Shown: in pieces, positions 46,409-54,902 of the stretch
Numbering within the stretch: position 1 is the stretch's first letter
Layout: every line of letters begins with the position of its first letter
Assembly (NCBI GenBank): GCA_907163375.1
Contig: CAJQUW010012692.1
Span: forward strand, 427,996-491,995
Length of the DNA stretch: 64,000 bases
Direction: 5' to 3'
Source of the DNA: Prostheceraeus crozeri
Taxonomy: Eukaryota; Platyhelminthes; Polycladida; Euryleptidae
The notes under the pieces: generated by a model
Told to the model about the DNA's origin: nothing
Seen by the model: only the letters and a program-made list of their open reading frames with translations
Database searches by the model: none
Program-made: the position numbers and the translations under genes

Positions 46409-47797
46409 CTCACTGACATAAATAATGAAACCAACTATCATTGACTTGAATGGAAGTTTGTTTCATTTTTTTCTATGGTTTGAGATGATATCTCGCTTTC
46501 TATGTATCACCATTGAACTCCATATGATAAGGGAAATGATATAGGACCATCAAATTTCAAAATTTGATATTGATCACAGTAACAGCTAGAAGTTGAAAAG
46601 GATCACCACCTACTGCTGACCAGATTTGACTTATGAAATGGCGCACGATAACTTTACCAGAGGAATGGCAATTGGGATGATGCGTTGTGGGCAAAGTTCT
46701 ACAACTGTTGCGAAAGAATTGAAAATTTCAAGTGTCGTTGTATGGAGGTGGTGGTGTCGTTGGAAAGCAGAAGGAAATGTGGAAAAGACGAACGGATCAG
46801 GAAGACCAAAGGTATCATACAAGCGGACAGATGCACGCTTAGTTTTAGCTGCTAAAAGAAACAGATTTGTGTCCGTCCCGAAGCTAATTGTGTACTGGAA
46901 GGTTGCTGGGAACGTTGCCTGTAGCGTTCGAACTGCATATCGAAGATTGCGAGAAGCTGGTATACAGTCTCGACGACCCGGTGTGAGAATTCCGCTGAGC
47001 CTGGAACATCGGAGGAGACGAGTGACGTGGTGTCAAGGTCATCAGTCGTGTAGTGACAGTCAGTGGGAACGTGTGCTCTGGACTGATGAATCGAGGTTTA
47101 CTCTCGATTTCAACGATGGTCGGATCCGTGTTCATCGCTTGCCAAGTGAACGATTTGCTCCATGTTGCGTCAAAGAACACGACCGGCACGGCGGCGGTAG
47201 TGTCATGGTTTGGGCCGGTATCTGGCACAATGGAAAAACACCAGCAATCGTAGTGAAAGGAACATTGAAAGGACAGCGATATGCCGACGAGATTGTGACA
47301 CCGGTCGTGGTTCCAGCAATGACATCGAATCAATTGATTTTTCAGGATGACAACGCAAGGCCCCATCGCGCTTCAGTGGTCTCTAACAAGATATCAAGCA
47401 GTGAAATCCCAACCTTGGAATGTCCCTCACGTTCTCCCGACCTCTCCCCCATCGAGCACTGCTGGGATGAACTTGGTCGCAGAGTGAGGGAGAGGTACCA
47501 CCCACCAGTGTCTCTGAAGATGTTGGCCGACAGACTGATCGAGCAGTGGAACCTCTTAGACCTGGCTTTCATCCAGCGACTGTGCTCATCCATGCCCTCA
47601 CGCATCGATGCCTGTTTGGATGCTCGCCGTGGTCACACCCGTTTCTAACTTGATAAAATCATGAGTATCAAATTAAATGTTTTTGAGTAAAGCATTCGAG
47701 TTCTCCTTTTTACAAACAACAAGCAAACGTACAGTACAACCAGGTTTAAGTCATAAGTATTCACATCAGGACTTGTTTCATTCTTTTTGTCACTGAG
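46409..47797 (+). mobile_element. Tc1-like DNA transposon, copy 2, looks whole
   Basis: Starts ctcactgacataaataatg and ends with the complement of ctcagtgacaaaaagaatg, flanked by TA at 46407-46408 and 47798-47799. Total 1389 bases. The inverted ends continue for about 30 bases with few mismatches. The element sits beside TA-rich DNA, as expected for TA-targeting insertion. Confidence 0.95.
46638..47648 (+). CDS. Tc1-like transposase, uninterrupted
   Basis: The 336-residue protein starts at MAHDNFTRGMAIGM. A frame extension upstream has no ATG. It has an N-terminal paired helix-turn-helix region (TTVAKELKISSVVVWRWW), a GRP AT-hook-like motif, and a DDE core with [15 protein letters not shown] and SPDLSPIEH spaced DD34E. 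Length is normal for Tc1 transposases (about 340). It would bind the element's inverted ends and move it into TA dinucleotides. An intact frame together with intact ends suggests recent insertion. It is the better preserved relative of the broken copy at 8036. Confidence 0.95.
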   Translation: MAHDNFTRGMAIGMMRCGQSSTTVAKELKISSVVVWRWWCRWKAEGNVEKTNGSGRPKVSYKRTDARLVLAAKRNRFVSVPKLIVYWKVAGNVACSVRTAYRRLREAGIQSRRPGVRIPLSLEHRRRRVTWCQGHQSCSDSQWERVLWTDESRFTLDFNDGRIRVHRLPSERFAPCCVKEHDRHGGGSVMVWAGIWHNGKTPAIVVKGTLKGQRYADEIVTPVVVPAMTSNQLIFQDDNARPHRASVVSNKISSSEIPTLECPSRSPDLSPIEHCWDELGRRVRERYHPPVSLKMLADRLIEQWNLLDLAFIQRLCSSMPSRIDACLDARRGHTRF

Positions 47798-47819
47798 TAT
47801 ATATATATATATATATATT

Positions 47820-48420
47820 CTTTTGCTGATTTAAATATATATATACCGTTATAAATTAAGTGCAAGCCCGTTAGTAGTAAGCAAAACTCCACTTCTGGAT
47901 AGCGCAAGATGGCCGCCGTCGCTGAGTCCCCCCCCTCTGGCACGGCAGAGTGTCGTGGTCGGCCGCCGTGGTGCTTCGGGTCTGAGCCCCCCCCCTCTGC
48001 AACGACAGAGTGTGAGACTCGGGTGAGTTGGTCCGACCGCCTGGTTGACGTGGGCGACCGCCAGGATTAGTCTTGAGGCTATAGTGTGTGATGTTTTTCG
48101 TGCAATCTGCTGAATGTTGGGTAGTAAAATGGGTTGTTTCGAGTGGAAGGAGTGGTCGGATGAGAAAACGGAGGTCAGATTCGGATTCAGCGTGAAATTC
48201 TGCATCGGTAGGGTGAGTTTCAAGTCAATCGGTGAGAAAAAATTTTCAACATTTTTCGAAAAACGACAGAGTTAGAATTTGGGACGTTTTGGTGTGTAGC
48301 GTCAAAACGAAGCATCGGATGAGAAAACGGAGGTCAGATTCGGATTCAGCGTGAAATTCTGCATCGGTAGGGTGAGTTTCAAGTCAATCGGAGAGAAAAA
48401 ATTTTCGGCTGACGTCCCCC
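47820..48420. repeat. C-tract repeats and a 159-base direct repeat
   Basis: Two units of gagt or gagc plus a C run, then cctctg...gacagagtgt or gcagagtgt, lie at about 47920-48015. A segment starting ggatgagaaaacggaggtca occurs at 48158 and again at 48317, about 90 bases each. No gene is supported. Confidence 0.75.
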
Positions 48421-49430
48421 CCCCTGGACAGCTTGCTTCGATTTTGGCTTCCAGTGGACGGATTTTGTCGTGCGATAGCTCGTTTGAAAGCTAAGAGTGA
48501 GACAAATTCAGTGAAAGAATCGCCTTGTTCCTATCTGTCTTCGTTCAAAAGTTAGAGCGGTTACAAGATTTTAGGTCGGAGCTCGCTCACCTGAAAAAAT
48601 CCTAAGTGTCAGAGTGGCTTTGTATGGGTAAAATTTTGAAAATTTTCCAAAGTGTGGAATTTCGACCTGGGACCGTCACCAAAACATTTTTCATCAAATT
48701 TCACTGACCCCCCCCCCCCCCGACAGCAATCTTCTAACTTTGGTTCTAGTGGACGGATTTTGTCTTACAGCTACTCGTTTGAAAGAGGAGAAAAAACTGC
48801 TCGACAACATTTTTTGTTGCGAGTCAATCGGACCAGCCGTTCAAAAGTTACAGCGGTTACAAGATTTTAGGTCGGAGCTCGCTCACCTGAAAAAATCCTA
48901 AGTGTCAGAGTGGCTTTGTATGGGTAAAATTTTGAAAATTTTCCAAAGTGTGGAATTTCGACCTGGGACCGTCACCAAAACATTTTTCATCAAATTTCAC
49001 TGACCCCCCCCCCCCCCGACAGCAATCTTCTAACTTTGGTTCTAGTGGACGGATTTTGTCGTGCGATAGCTCGTTTGAAAGCTAAGAGTGAGACAAATTC
49101 AGTGAAAGAATCGGCTTGTTCCTATCTGTCTTCGTTTAGATGTGAGACGCCATTTAAGATTTTAGGTCGGAGCTCGCTCACCTGAAAAAATCCTAAGTGT
49201 CAGAGTGACTTTGTATGGGTAAAATTTTGAAAATTTTCCAAAGTGTGGAATTTCGACCTGGGACCGTCACCAAAACATTTTTCATCAAATTTCTCTGAAT
49301 GAGGGGGGGGAGGGGGGGGTCAGTGAAATTTGATGAAAAATGTTTTGGTAAAGGTCCCAGGTCGAAATTCGGAAGTTTTAAATTTTTCAAAATTTTCACC
49401 ACACTGGAGCTCTCACACTTAGGAATTTTT
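48417..49430. repeat. three ~296-base tandem repeats plus an inverted copy
   Basis: Units begin with a run of C at about 48417, 48708 and 49004 (14 C in the last two) and share ttaggtcggagctcgctcac at 48571, 48867 and 49162, so the period is 295-296. The third unit ends at about 49298 and meets an inverted partial copy (49319-49430) whose G run (about 49303-49319) mirrors the C run. The result is a near-palindromic junction able to form a long hairpin. Confidence 0.9.
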
Positions 49431-49605
49431 TCACTTGTGGCATGTTACATGGACATGTGCTGGCGGACCAACTTCCCGTGGTCATATGAGAATGGTTCAG
49501 GTGTCATATTGTAAAGAATGATGAGACGAATCGTTTGCAACAAACCGCATGTCGCTACGATGAATACTTTCGGAGATAGAGCCATTTTAAGTTTTCTTCC
49601 GAGCA

Positions 49606-49613
49606 TATATAAA
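49606..49613 (+). promoter_or_regulatory. TATA box at the left of the element
   Basis: TATATAAA, the same form as the boxes at 52359, 52883 and 54895. No gene start lies close downstream, but hairpin-rich DNA follows (a palindrome at 49658-49673, CCCGATATCGGG at 49681, a CTAT-loop hairpin at 49716-49742), so it may drive a non-coding or spliced transcript. Confidence 0.5.
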
Positions 49614-49715
49614 CCCCCGACAACGTAAGTCTGATCACTTCATCGAAAGACGAGGTAAGCGACGGTCGTCGCTCTGAGCTCCCGATATCGGGTGTTTCAA
49701 AGGACTCTATCTTTT

Positions 49716-49742
49716 GAAGTAGGCAAGCTATCTTGCTACTTC
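49716..49742. repeat. CTAT-loop hairpin
   Basis: GAAGTA plus GCAAG pairs with CTTGC plus TACTTC around a CTAT loop, with one bulged g: 11 pairs in 27 bases. The same loop recurs at 49906 and in the ribozyme modules. Confidence 0.75.
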
Positions 49743-49889
49743 AAAGTTTGTATGATAGAGTTTGATAGTGTCTTTACTACTGATAAATTTTTTAAAAGTA
49801 GTATGAGTAGTAAAATGCGGAATTTTTTAAAAATTCTTAATTTTCAGTTTTTTCAAAGTTTTAACATATAGACTAAGGTTTTCAAGTAT

Positions 49890-50790
49890 CCTGAGTTCAA
49901 ATCTGCTATCAGATTTGAAATTTAACTAAGTCTAAGGCAGCTTTGAGGGGTTAGATCCCAGCTACTGATCACTACCTTTGACTCGGCGTTCCTGTTACCA
50001 CTTCGGGGCAGTGACAATGATGTCTTCAGCTGTAAAGAGCGGGTATCGGGGAAGATCTCTCACTTCCCTAGTGATCAGTACAAGGCCTTCGGGCTGTCGA
50101 CGGGATCGAGTGCCACTCACTACACTCACATCTATCATTCCTCACTAAGTGTTGATATTATGTTGAATGTTGACTAAGTTGAATGTTGAATGATGATATT
50201 ATGTTCTAGGCTGTATACTACATTCAAATCTGCTATCAGAAATTTAACTAAGGCAGCTTTGAGGGGTTAGATCCCAGCTACTGATCACTACCTTTGACTC
50301 GGCGTTCCTGTTACCACTTCGGGCAGTGACAATGATGTCTTCAGCTGTAAAGAGCGGGTATCGGGGAAGATCTCTCACTTCCCTAGTGATCGGTACAAGG
50401 CCTTCGGGCTGTCGACGGGATCGAGTGCCACTCACTACACTCACATCTATCATTCCTCACTAAGTGTTGATATTATGTTGAATGTTGACTAAGTTGAATG
50501 TTGAATGATGATATTATGTTCTAGGCTGTATACTACATTCAAATCTGCTATCAGAAATTTAACTAAGGCAGCTTTGAGGGGTTAGATCCCAGCTACTGAT
50601 CACTACCTTTGACTCGGCGTTCCTGTTACCACTTCGGGGCAGTGACAATGATGTCTTTAGCTGTAAAGAGCGGGTATCGGGGAAGATCTCTCACTTCCCT
50701 AGTGATCGGTACAAGGCCTTCGGGCTGTCGACGGGATCGAGTGCCACTCACTACACTCACATCTATCATTCCTGACTAAGTGTAATGCTT
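49890..50790. repeat. ~315-base tandem repeat, nearly three copies, structured
   Basis: The marker ggggttagatcccagctact occurs at 49947, 50263 and 50578. Each unit is GC-richer than its flanks and carries 12-base inverted arms (TACTGATCACTA at 49963-49974, TAGTGATCAGTA at 50069-50080). Copies 2 and 3 have TAGTGATCGGTA, which still pairs as RNA through G-U. Copy 1 starts with the hairpin TTCAAATCTG-CTAT-CAGATTTGAA (49896-49919). No open frame spans the units. Confidence 0.85.
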
Positions 50791-50878
50791 TAGGAATATG
50801 ACTGTACTACATGATTCAAAACTTATACTAATTTCATTATCTTACAGTTAACGAGAAATCTGAGTACTGACAGCAAAA

Positions 50879-51535
50879 ATGGTGAACAACGATAGAAATA
50901 AGAAGTTTCACATTAAAATGTGCGTATGCGGTCGAATCAACCGCCGAGACGGTCTCAGGGACCACATAAGGAAGGCAGGGGCCGACCACATGGTTATCCT
51001 GAATAGGGTTGCCTGTGTGAAGTGCAGGGTGCTGTTGGTTGTTGGGCAGGAGGCCGAGTTTTATCGGAGGCATGGTGAGTGTACAGGAGGGTTGGTGACC
51101 GATTTGAGATTTGTGGAGTTGATGAATGCTGAGAAGGAGCGAATGTTGGAGAAAGAGGCCAAGAATGTTGTTGAGAATGCTAGTGGGAATGTTGTTGAGA
51201 ATGCTAGTGGGAATGCTGTGGAGAATGCTAGTGGGAATGCTGTGGAGAATGAGGTAGAGAATGCTGTGGCCGGTTTGAAGGCTGACAAGTGGCGGAAGAG
51301 AGTGTTTGAGAGTGATGATGAGGATGATGTGGATTTGGATAGGGAGCGAGTGAGGAAGTGTGTGAGGAAGTTGAGCTCTTCGTCATCGGAGGTATCCAAT
51401 ATTGTTATTAGCGACCCCCCGAAGAGCTCATCTTCCCCAATAGTGAAGGTGGGGTACGGAAGCAGTCGGCGCGGTGGGATGAGGACATGGAAAAGAAGCA
51501 TGTGTCGCAGCAAGCGGCACATGCTTTGTTGGTAG
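50879..51535 (+). CDS. element gene, unknown function, with internal VENASGN repeats
   Basis: Not recognised. The 218-residue frame begins MVNNDRNKKFHIKMCVCGRI. The first third has Cys pairs (CVCG, CVKC) with His between, a possible zinc-binding module. Then come four short tandem repeats of the type VENASGN, and an acidic and Ser-rich tail. Its start lies just after a pyrimidine-AG (cttacag at about 50840), so the mRNA may be spliced upstream. It overlaps the next frame by about 50 bases. Function unknown; a role in nucleic-acid binding is only a guess from the Cys/His layout. Confidence 0.55.
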   Translation: MVNNDRNKKFHIKMCVCGRINRRDGLRDHIRKAGADHMVILNRVACVKCRVLLVVGQEAEFYRRHGECTGGLVTDLRFVELMNAEKERMLEKEAKNVVENASGNVVENASGNAVENASGNAVENEVENAVAGLKADKWRKRVFESDDEDDVDLDRERVRKCVRKLSSSSSEVSNIVISDPPKSSSSPIVKVGYGSSRRGGMRTWKRSMCRSKRHMLCW

Positions 51536-52101
51536 ATCGCTACGAAAGTTTGAAGAAGGTGAATGAGAGAACGTTGAGTGAGTTGAGTGAGCTGAAAATG
51601 AAGGAGGTGAAATGTAAGGAGGTGGCAGATGAGAATATCCGTATGAGGCGTGTTGTGAAAGAGTTGAAGGAGAATGTGCGAGTGTTGGAAGACAAGAATG
51701 ATGAGTGTGAGAAGAGGGCGAGTGCTGCGGAGAGGAGAATGGGAGAGGCAGAAGCGAAGTTTGAGGAGATGATGAAGGAGATGAGTGTGTTGAGAGCGAA
51801 GAATGTTGAGTTGGAGAGGACTGTGGCTCGGCGGGGTGATGAGAGGCAGGCGTGTGAGAAGTTGGAGCGCATGAGGGATGAGTGGGAACGTGTGAATGAG
51901 GATCGTTTGTTTGAGTTCCACATCCCTATTCGGGATAACCATCTGGCCGGCGAAGTCCTCGTCAATAAAAGCCTGGACGAAAGCATTGTATGCTATCATG
52001 GACATCCGAGCAAGAAATGCCTCCACGCCACACTAAGAATGCGCGGGCATCTGCACAAATTTTCAATCAGGAAGCCCGCGAGACTGCCTAAGGATGACTA
52101 A
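51487..52101 (+). CDS. element gene, coiled-coil protein
   Basis: A 204-residue protein whose first 135 residues are almost all Glu/Lys/Arg with heptad-spaced Leu and Val, a long coiled coil. The tail (FEFHIPIRDNHLAGEVLVNK, then CYHGHPSKKCLHATLRMRGH) is a compact, basic, Cys/His-containing domain. Not recognised. It could multimerise or scaffold. A small GT-AG intron-like segment (about 52106-52165) follows the stop, then ribozyme module A. Confidence 0.6.
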   Translation: MEKKHVSQQAAHALLVDRYESLKKVNERTLSELSELKMKEVKCKEVADENIRMRRVVKELKENVRVLEDKNDECEKRASAAERRMGEAEAKFEEMMKEMSVLRAKNVELERTVARRGDERQACEKLERMRDEWERVNEDRLFEFHIPIRDNHLAGEVLVNKSLDESIVCYHGHPSKKCLHATLRMRGHLHKFSIRKPARLPKDD

Positions 52102-52238
52102 CTTGGTAAGTGAAAAGCAAATAAGATAGTATATCCTATTCTAATACATATCATTTTCATTGCAGATCTTTGCCTGCCTTCACCACCCCATCAATTTACT
52201 CCCGAGAACGAACCATCGGCTCTCTTAAGGGCCACCTA

Positions 52239-52307
52239 GGGGCAAGACATGATAGAACCTCCACGCGGTTTGCCCTGGGCAGTCTTCGGACTGGCGAATA
52301 CTATCAT
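52239..52307 (+). ncRNA. HDV-like self-cleaving ribozyme, copy A
   Basis: Same fold as copy B, shifted by 476 bases: P1 GGGGCAA with TTGCCCT, P2 ATGATAG with CTATCAT, P3 ACC with GGT, P4 AGTC-TTCG-GACT, and GGCGAA with the catalytic C at 52295. The P3 loop is TCCACGC, one change from copies B and C. Cleavage would fall just 5' of 52239. It lies 138 bases after the coiled-coil gene and about 50 before the TATA box at 52359. Confidence 0.88.
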
Positions 52308-52358
52308 TAAGTTGAATCTGCTATCAGTCAACTTGAACGTTGCGTCGCGTTAGAGGGG

Positions 52359-52366
52359 TATATAAA
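52359..52366 (+). promoter_or_regulatory. TATA box for the 52398 gene
   Basis: TATATAAA 39 bases before the ATG. A catttcatttcatttc stretch lies between them. Spacing resembles the box and ATG of the 52931 gene. Confidence 0.65.
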
Positions 52367-52397
52367 CCACTGCCTCTCATTTCATTTCATTTCAATC

Positions 52398-52664
52398 ATG
52401 CAGACGCCGAACAGTCAAGTCAGCTCTCCTCGCGGACCGCAGTTAAGGCCGCGAAATTTATTTGAGGAGTTTGTCAGGCTAGAGGAGCAAGACAGAGTTT
52501 TTAATAATCTTGCTCGGATTGGCAATCCGATGACAGCAACTGCTGTCAATCCAACGGAATGGCGCTACATTCCACTTTTTAGCCATGTGCCAGCTAGTGT
52601 GGAAGTCGACAGTGCTACCAAAGAGAGAGTCAAAGACTCTCTCAGCAGAATTGGTAGGGTGTAA
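52398..52664 (+). CDS. small element gene, 88 residues, unknown
   Basis: The protein begins MQTPNSQVSSPRGPQLRPRN and is moderately charged with no membrane segment or known motif. It has its own TATA box at 52359 and is followed within 51 bases by the cleavage site of ribozyme B. This unit of promoter, small gene and ribozyme recurs next door. Function unknown. Confidence 0.65.
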   Translation: MQTPNSQVSSPRGPQLRPRNLFEEFVRLEEQDRVFNNLARIGNPMTATAVNPTEWRYIPLFSHVPASVEVDSATKERVKDSLSRIGRV

Positions 52665-52714
52665 GATGACGTTACTCCCGAGAACGAACCATCGGCTCTC
52701 TTAAGGGCCACCAT

Positions 52715-52783
52715 GGGGCAAGACATGATAGAACCTCCTCGCGGTTTGCCCTGGGCAGTCTTCGGACTGGCGAATACTATCAT
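52715..52783 (+). ncRNA. HDV-like self-cleaving ribozyme, copy B
   Basis: All helices of the nested double pseudoknot are present. P1 is 52715-52721 with 52746-52752, starting with the G-U pair typical of HDV. P2 is 52725-52731 with 52777-52783, seven perfect pairs. P3 is 52733-52735 with 52743-52745. The P3 loop is TCCTCGC, as in HDV; its CC can pair with GG 52753-52754 (P1.1). P4 is 52757-52760 with 52765-52768 closed by TTCG. J4/2 is GGCGAA with the catalytic C at 52771. Such ribozymes cut their own RNA just 5' of the first G. It lies in the presumed 3' UTR of the 52398 gene. Confidence 0.93.
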
Positions 52784-52882
52784 TAAGTTGAATCTGCTAT
52801 CAGTCAACTTGAACATTATGCAGTCGATTGCTATCCCTGAAGCATTCTGATTCGCTGTTGAGCAATTCATTGTTGAAAACCC

Positions 52883-52890
52883 TATATAAG
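52883..52890 (+). promoter_or_regulatory. TATA box for the 52931 gene
   Basis: TATATAAG 48 bases before the ATG at 52931, downstream of ribozyme B and its hairpin. Confidence 0.65.
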
Positions 52891-52930
52891 CCAGAAGATT
52901 GTAGCGCTTCTCATTCAATTTGAAGTCACG

Positions 52931-53185
52931 ATGGAAGCGACATCTGCCGACAACATTCCCGTCTTCACCGATGAAGACAACGGCATTCCCAACTTCATCA
53001 TCCTCGACGAGTGGGATGAAGAGGATGAGAAGAAGGGGAAGATCAAGAAGATCATTTGGACGGATGAGGTGTGGACTCCTAAAACCACCCGCATCCGAAA
53101 GGTGCCAGATGCACCAGTACGACCTCGGCGGTATAGGGTCTATGACAACCTAGCTGTCATACCTATTGACTATTCAAGCCAATAG
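52931..53185 (+). CDS. small acidic element gene, 84 residues, unknown
   Basis: The protein begins MEATSADNIPVFTDEDNGIP. It is acidic with a basic patch and a Pro/Arg tail and has no membrane segment. TATA box at 52883; ribozyme C starts 53 bases after the stop. Same promoter-gene-ribozyme layout as its left neighbour, with no sequence similarity between the two proteins. Confidence 0.65.
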   Translation: MEATSADNIPVFTDEDNGIPNFIILDEWDEEDEKKGKIKKIIWTDEVWTPKTTRIRKVPDAPVRPRRYRVYDNLAVIPIDYSSQ

Positions 53186-53237
53186 TCAACTTAATTGTCA
53201 CCGAGAACGAACCATCGGCTCTCTTAAGGGCCACCAT

Positions 53238-53306
53238 GGGGCAAGACATGATAGAACCTCCTCGCGGTTTGCCCTGGGCAGTCTTCGGGCTGGCGAATAC
53301 TATCAT
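53238..53306 (+). ncRNA. HDV-like self-cleaving ribozyme, copy C
   Basis: Same fold as copy B, shifted by 523 bases; catalytic C at 53294. The one change inside a helix (GACT to GGCT in P4) keeps pairing as a G-U pair. The trailing hairpin AAGTTGA...TCAACTT with CTGCTATCAG in its loop is kept, as in A and B. Confidence 0.92.
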
Positions 53307-53679
53307 TAAGTTGAATCTGCTATCAGTCAACTTGAACGTTGCAAATGAAGTTCGGTGTAATACTTCCTTTCGACGGGCGTTCCTGTAAAGGGCGGCGGTG
53401 AAACCCGTAGCTATGTATACCGCAAGGGACATTCGGCAATGGTCAATCTTGTTAAACCTCTCTGCGTCATGTTTGCAAGTGATTGCCTCTGTCTCAACGT
53501 AGTATGCATTCGCGCCAGGGCGACATTTAGCCAACTGTCGAAGGTTGCCTAAAACTTTCCATTGCATACGTTATGAGAACCATGAGTTCTACCTGTCTCT
53601 ATCAATGAGACGAATTGATGAATGGAATGAAATGGGAGGACACTCACGCGCCACACGCAACATAACACACTTCTCTCTT
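53307..53679. other. spacer after ribozyme C
   Basis: About 370 bases without a supported gene. It begins with the module hairpin, then a GC-richer stretch (ggcgttcctgtaaagggcgg near 53380) that shares ggcgttcctgt with the 315-base repeats. Confidence 0.5.
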
Positions 53680-54297
53680 CCGTAGTCTAACAAGCTCTTT
53701 ACACATGGATCGCAGTCGATTGCTATCCCTGTATCAGAAGTGTAAGCTATCTTAATTTTATTTAACACTATTTCATCTACCATCATCGCCCATATGAAAT
53801 GTTATAAGATTTACAAGTTAGACTAAGCGTGCTACTATTTCCAAATGAAAAAGTATACATGGTTAAATCATCCACTTAAGCCCATCCGTAGTCTAACAAG
53901 CTCTTTACACATGGATCGCAGTCGATTGCTATCCCTGTATCAGAAGTGTAAGCTATCTTAATTTATTTGACACTATTTCATCTACCATCATCGTCCATAT
54001 GAAATGTTTTAAGATTTACAAGTTAGACTAAGCGTGCTACTATTTCCAAATGAAAAAGTATACATGGTTAAATCATCCACTTAAGCCCATCCGTAGTCTA
54101 ACAAGCTCTTTACACATGGATCGCAGTCGATTGCTATCCCTGTATCAGAAGTGTAAGCTATCTTAATTTATTTGACACTATTTCATCTACCATCATCGTC
54201 CATATGAAATGTTTTAAGATTTACAAGTTAGACTAAGCGTGCTACTATTTCCAAATGAAAAAGTATACATGGTTAAATTATTCACTAAAACCCCATT
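53680..54297. repeat. ~205-base tandem repeat, three copies
   Basis: The marker cgtagtctaacaagctcttt starts at 53681, 53887 and 54092. Each unit has an inverted pair TAGTCTAAC and GTTAGACTA about 150 bases apart. The segment gcagtcgattgctatccctg also occurs alone at about 52822, downstream of ribozyme B, so repeat parts have been shuffled. The copies are nearly identical, so the expansion is recent. Confidence 0.9.
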
Positions 54298-54343
54298 CAA
54301 GTAAGTCAGTATGAAAGCAAAGATAATACGAAATAAACATTTA

Positions 54344-54781
54344 TTATGGCATGTATTTCAAAAGGTCTTCATCGTCAATATCGTCCCAGAGTCTGACTTC
54401 ACATAGATCACAAAAACAGTTGAGCTGCTTTAAACGTTCTTCTGCAGCGTCCCTCACTTTCTCAATGTACGCCCACTCCGCCACGGTTCGCGGTTGGGAG
54501 TTAGGGGTGTACCACTCCCATATTTGATGTAAGTGCGACTTGCTGGTCATCTCCATCACCCCTTCGGCATCATATTGTAAATATTTCCACCGTATGCCTG
54601 CTAGGTCGGGCAACTCCTCTTCATCGTCCTCCAATAATGATAACTTTCGTATATTGTCGAGATTGTATGTCTTCTCCACCTTCGCCTTTCTTGGTGCATT
54701 TGGTGTAACGAGCACCTTTGCTGATGTACATGGAGAGGAGAACTCCAATGCGGTATTTGGTGTTGTTGGAGGACTTGTCAT
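54344..54781 (-). CDS. element gene, 145 residues, unknown
   Basis: Reads MTSPPTTPNTALEFSSPCTS at the N-terminus. The middle is acidic (EDDEEELPDL) and the C-terminal half is mixed with two close Cys (CFCDLC). Not recognised. It is the only minus-strand gene left of the polymerase and is transcribed away from it; the 230-base gap between them probably serves as a two-way promoter. Confidence 0.6.
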   Translation of the reverse strand: MTSPPTTPNTALEFSSPCTSAKVLVTPNAPRKAKVEKTYNLDNIRKLSLLEDDEEELPDLAGIRWKYLQYDAEGVMEMTSKSHLHQIWEWYTPNSQPRTVAEWAYIEKVRDAAEERLKQLNCFCDLCEVRLWDDIDDEDLLKYMP

Positions 54782-54894
54782 GTTGTCTTTGAAATGCTGA
54801 CTTTGAATAATGATAACTTTAACATTTTTCTAATTCTTAAGTATACACAAGCAGCCAATCAGAATGAACATCCAATGAATGAAGAGAATGAAAG

Positions 54895-54902
54895 TATATA
54901 AG
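54895..54902 (+). promoter_or_regulatory. TATA box upstream of the polymerase gene
   Basis: TATATAAG followed 25-30 bases later by ttcaggtcatttcattt, an initiator-like region. An ATG at about 55007 is followed directly by gtaagt, and intron-like GT-AG segments (about 55010-55077 and 55138-55195) lie between it and the long polymerase frame, so a spliced 5' end is likely. Confidence 0.6.

Noticed and set aside
49628-49660. Hammerhead-like words (ctgatca ... gaaagac) left of the 315-base repeats
   Set aside because: The CTGATGA core is not intact and the three stems cannot be drawn.
51061-52026. Long minus-strand open frame (321 codons) rich in Leu, His and Ser
   Set aside because: It is antisense to the coiled-coil gene; its composition is the mirror of Glu/Lys codons and it shows no motif.
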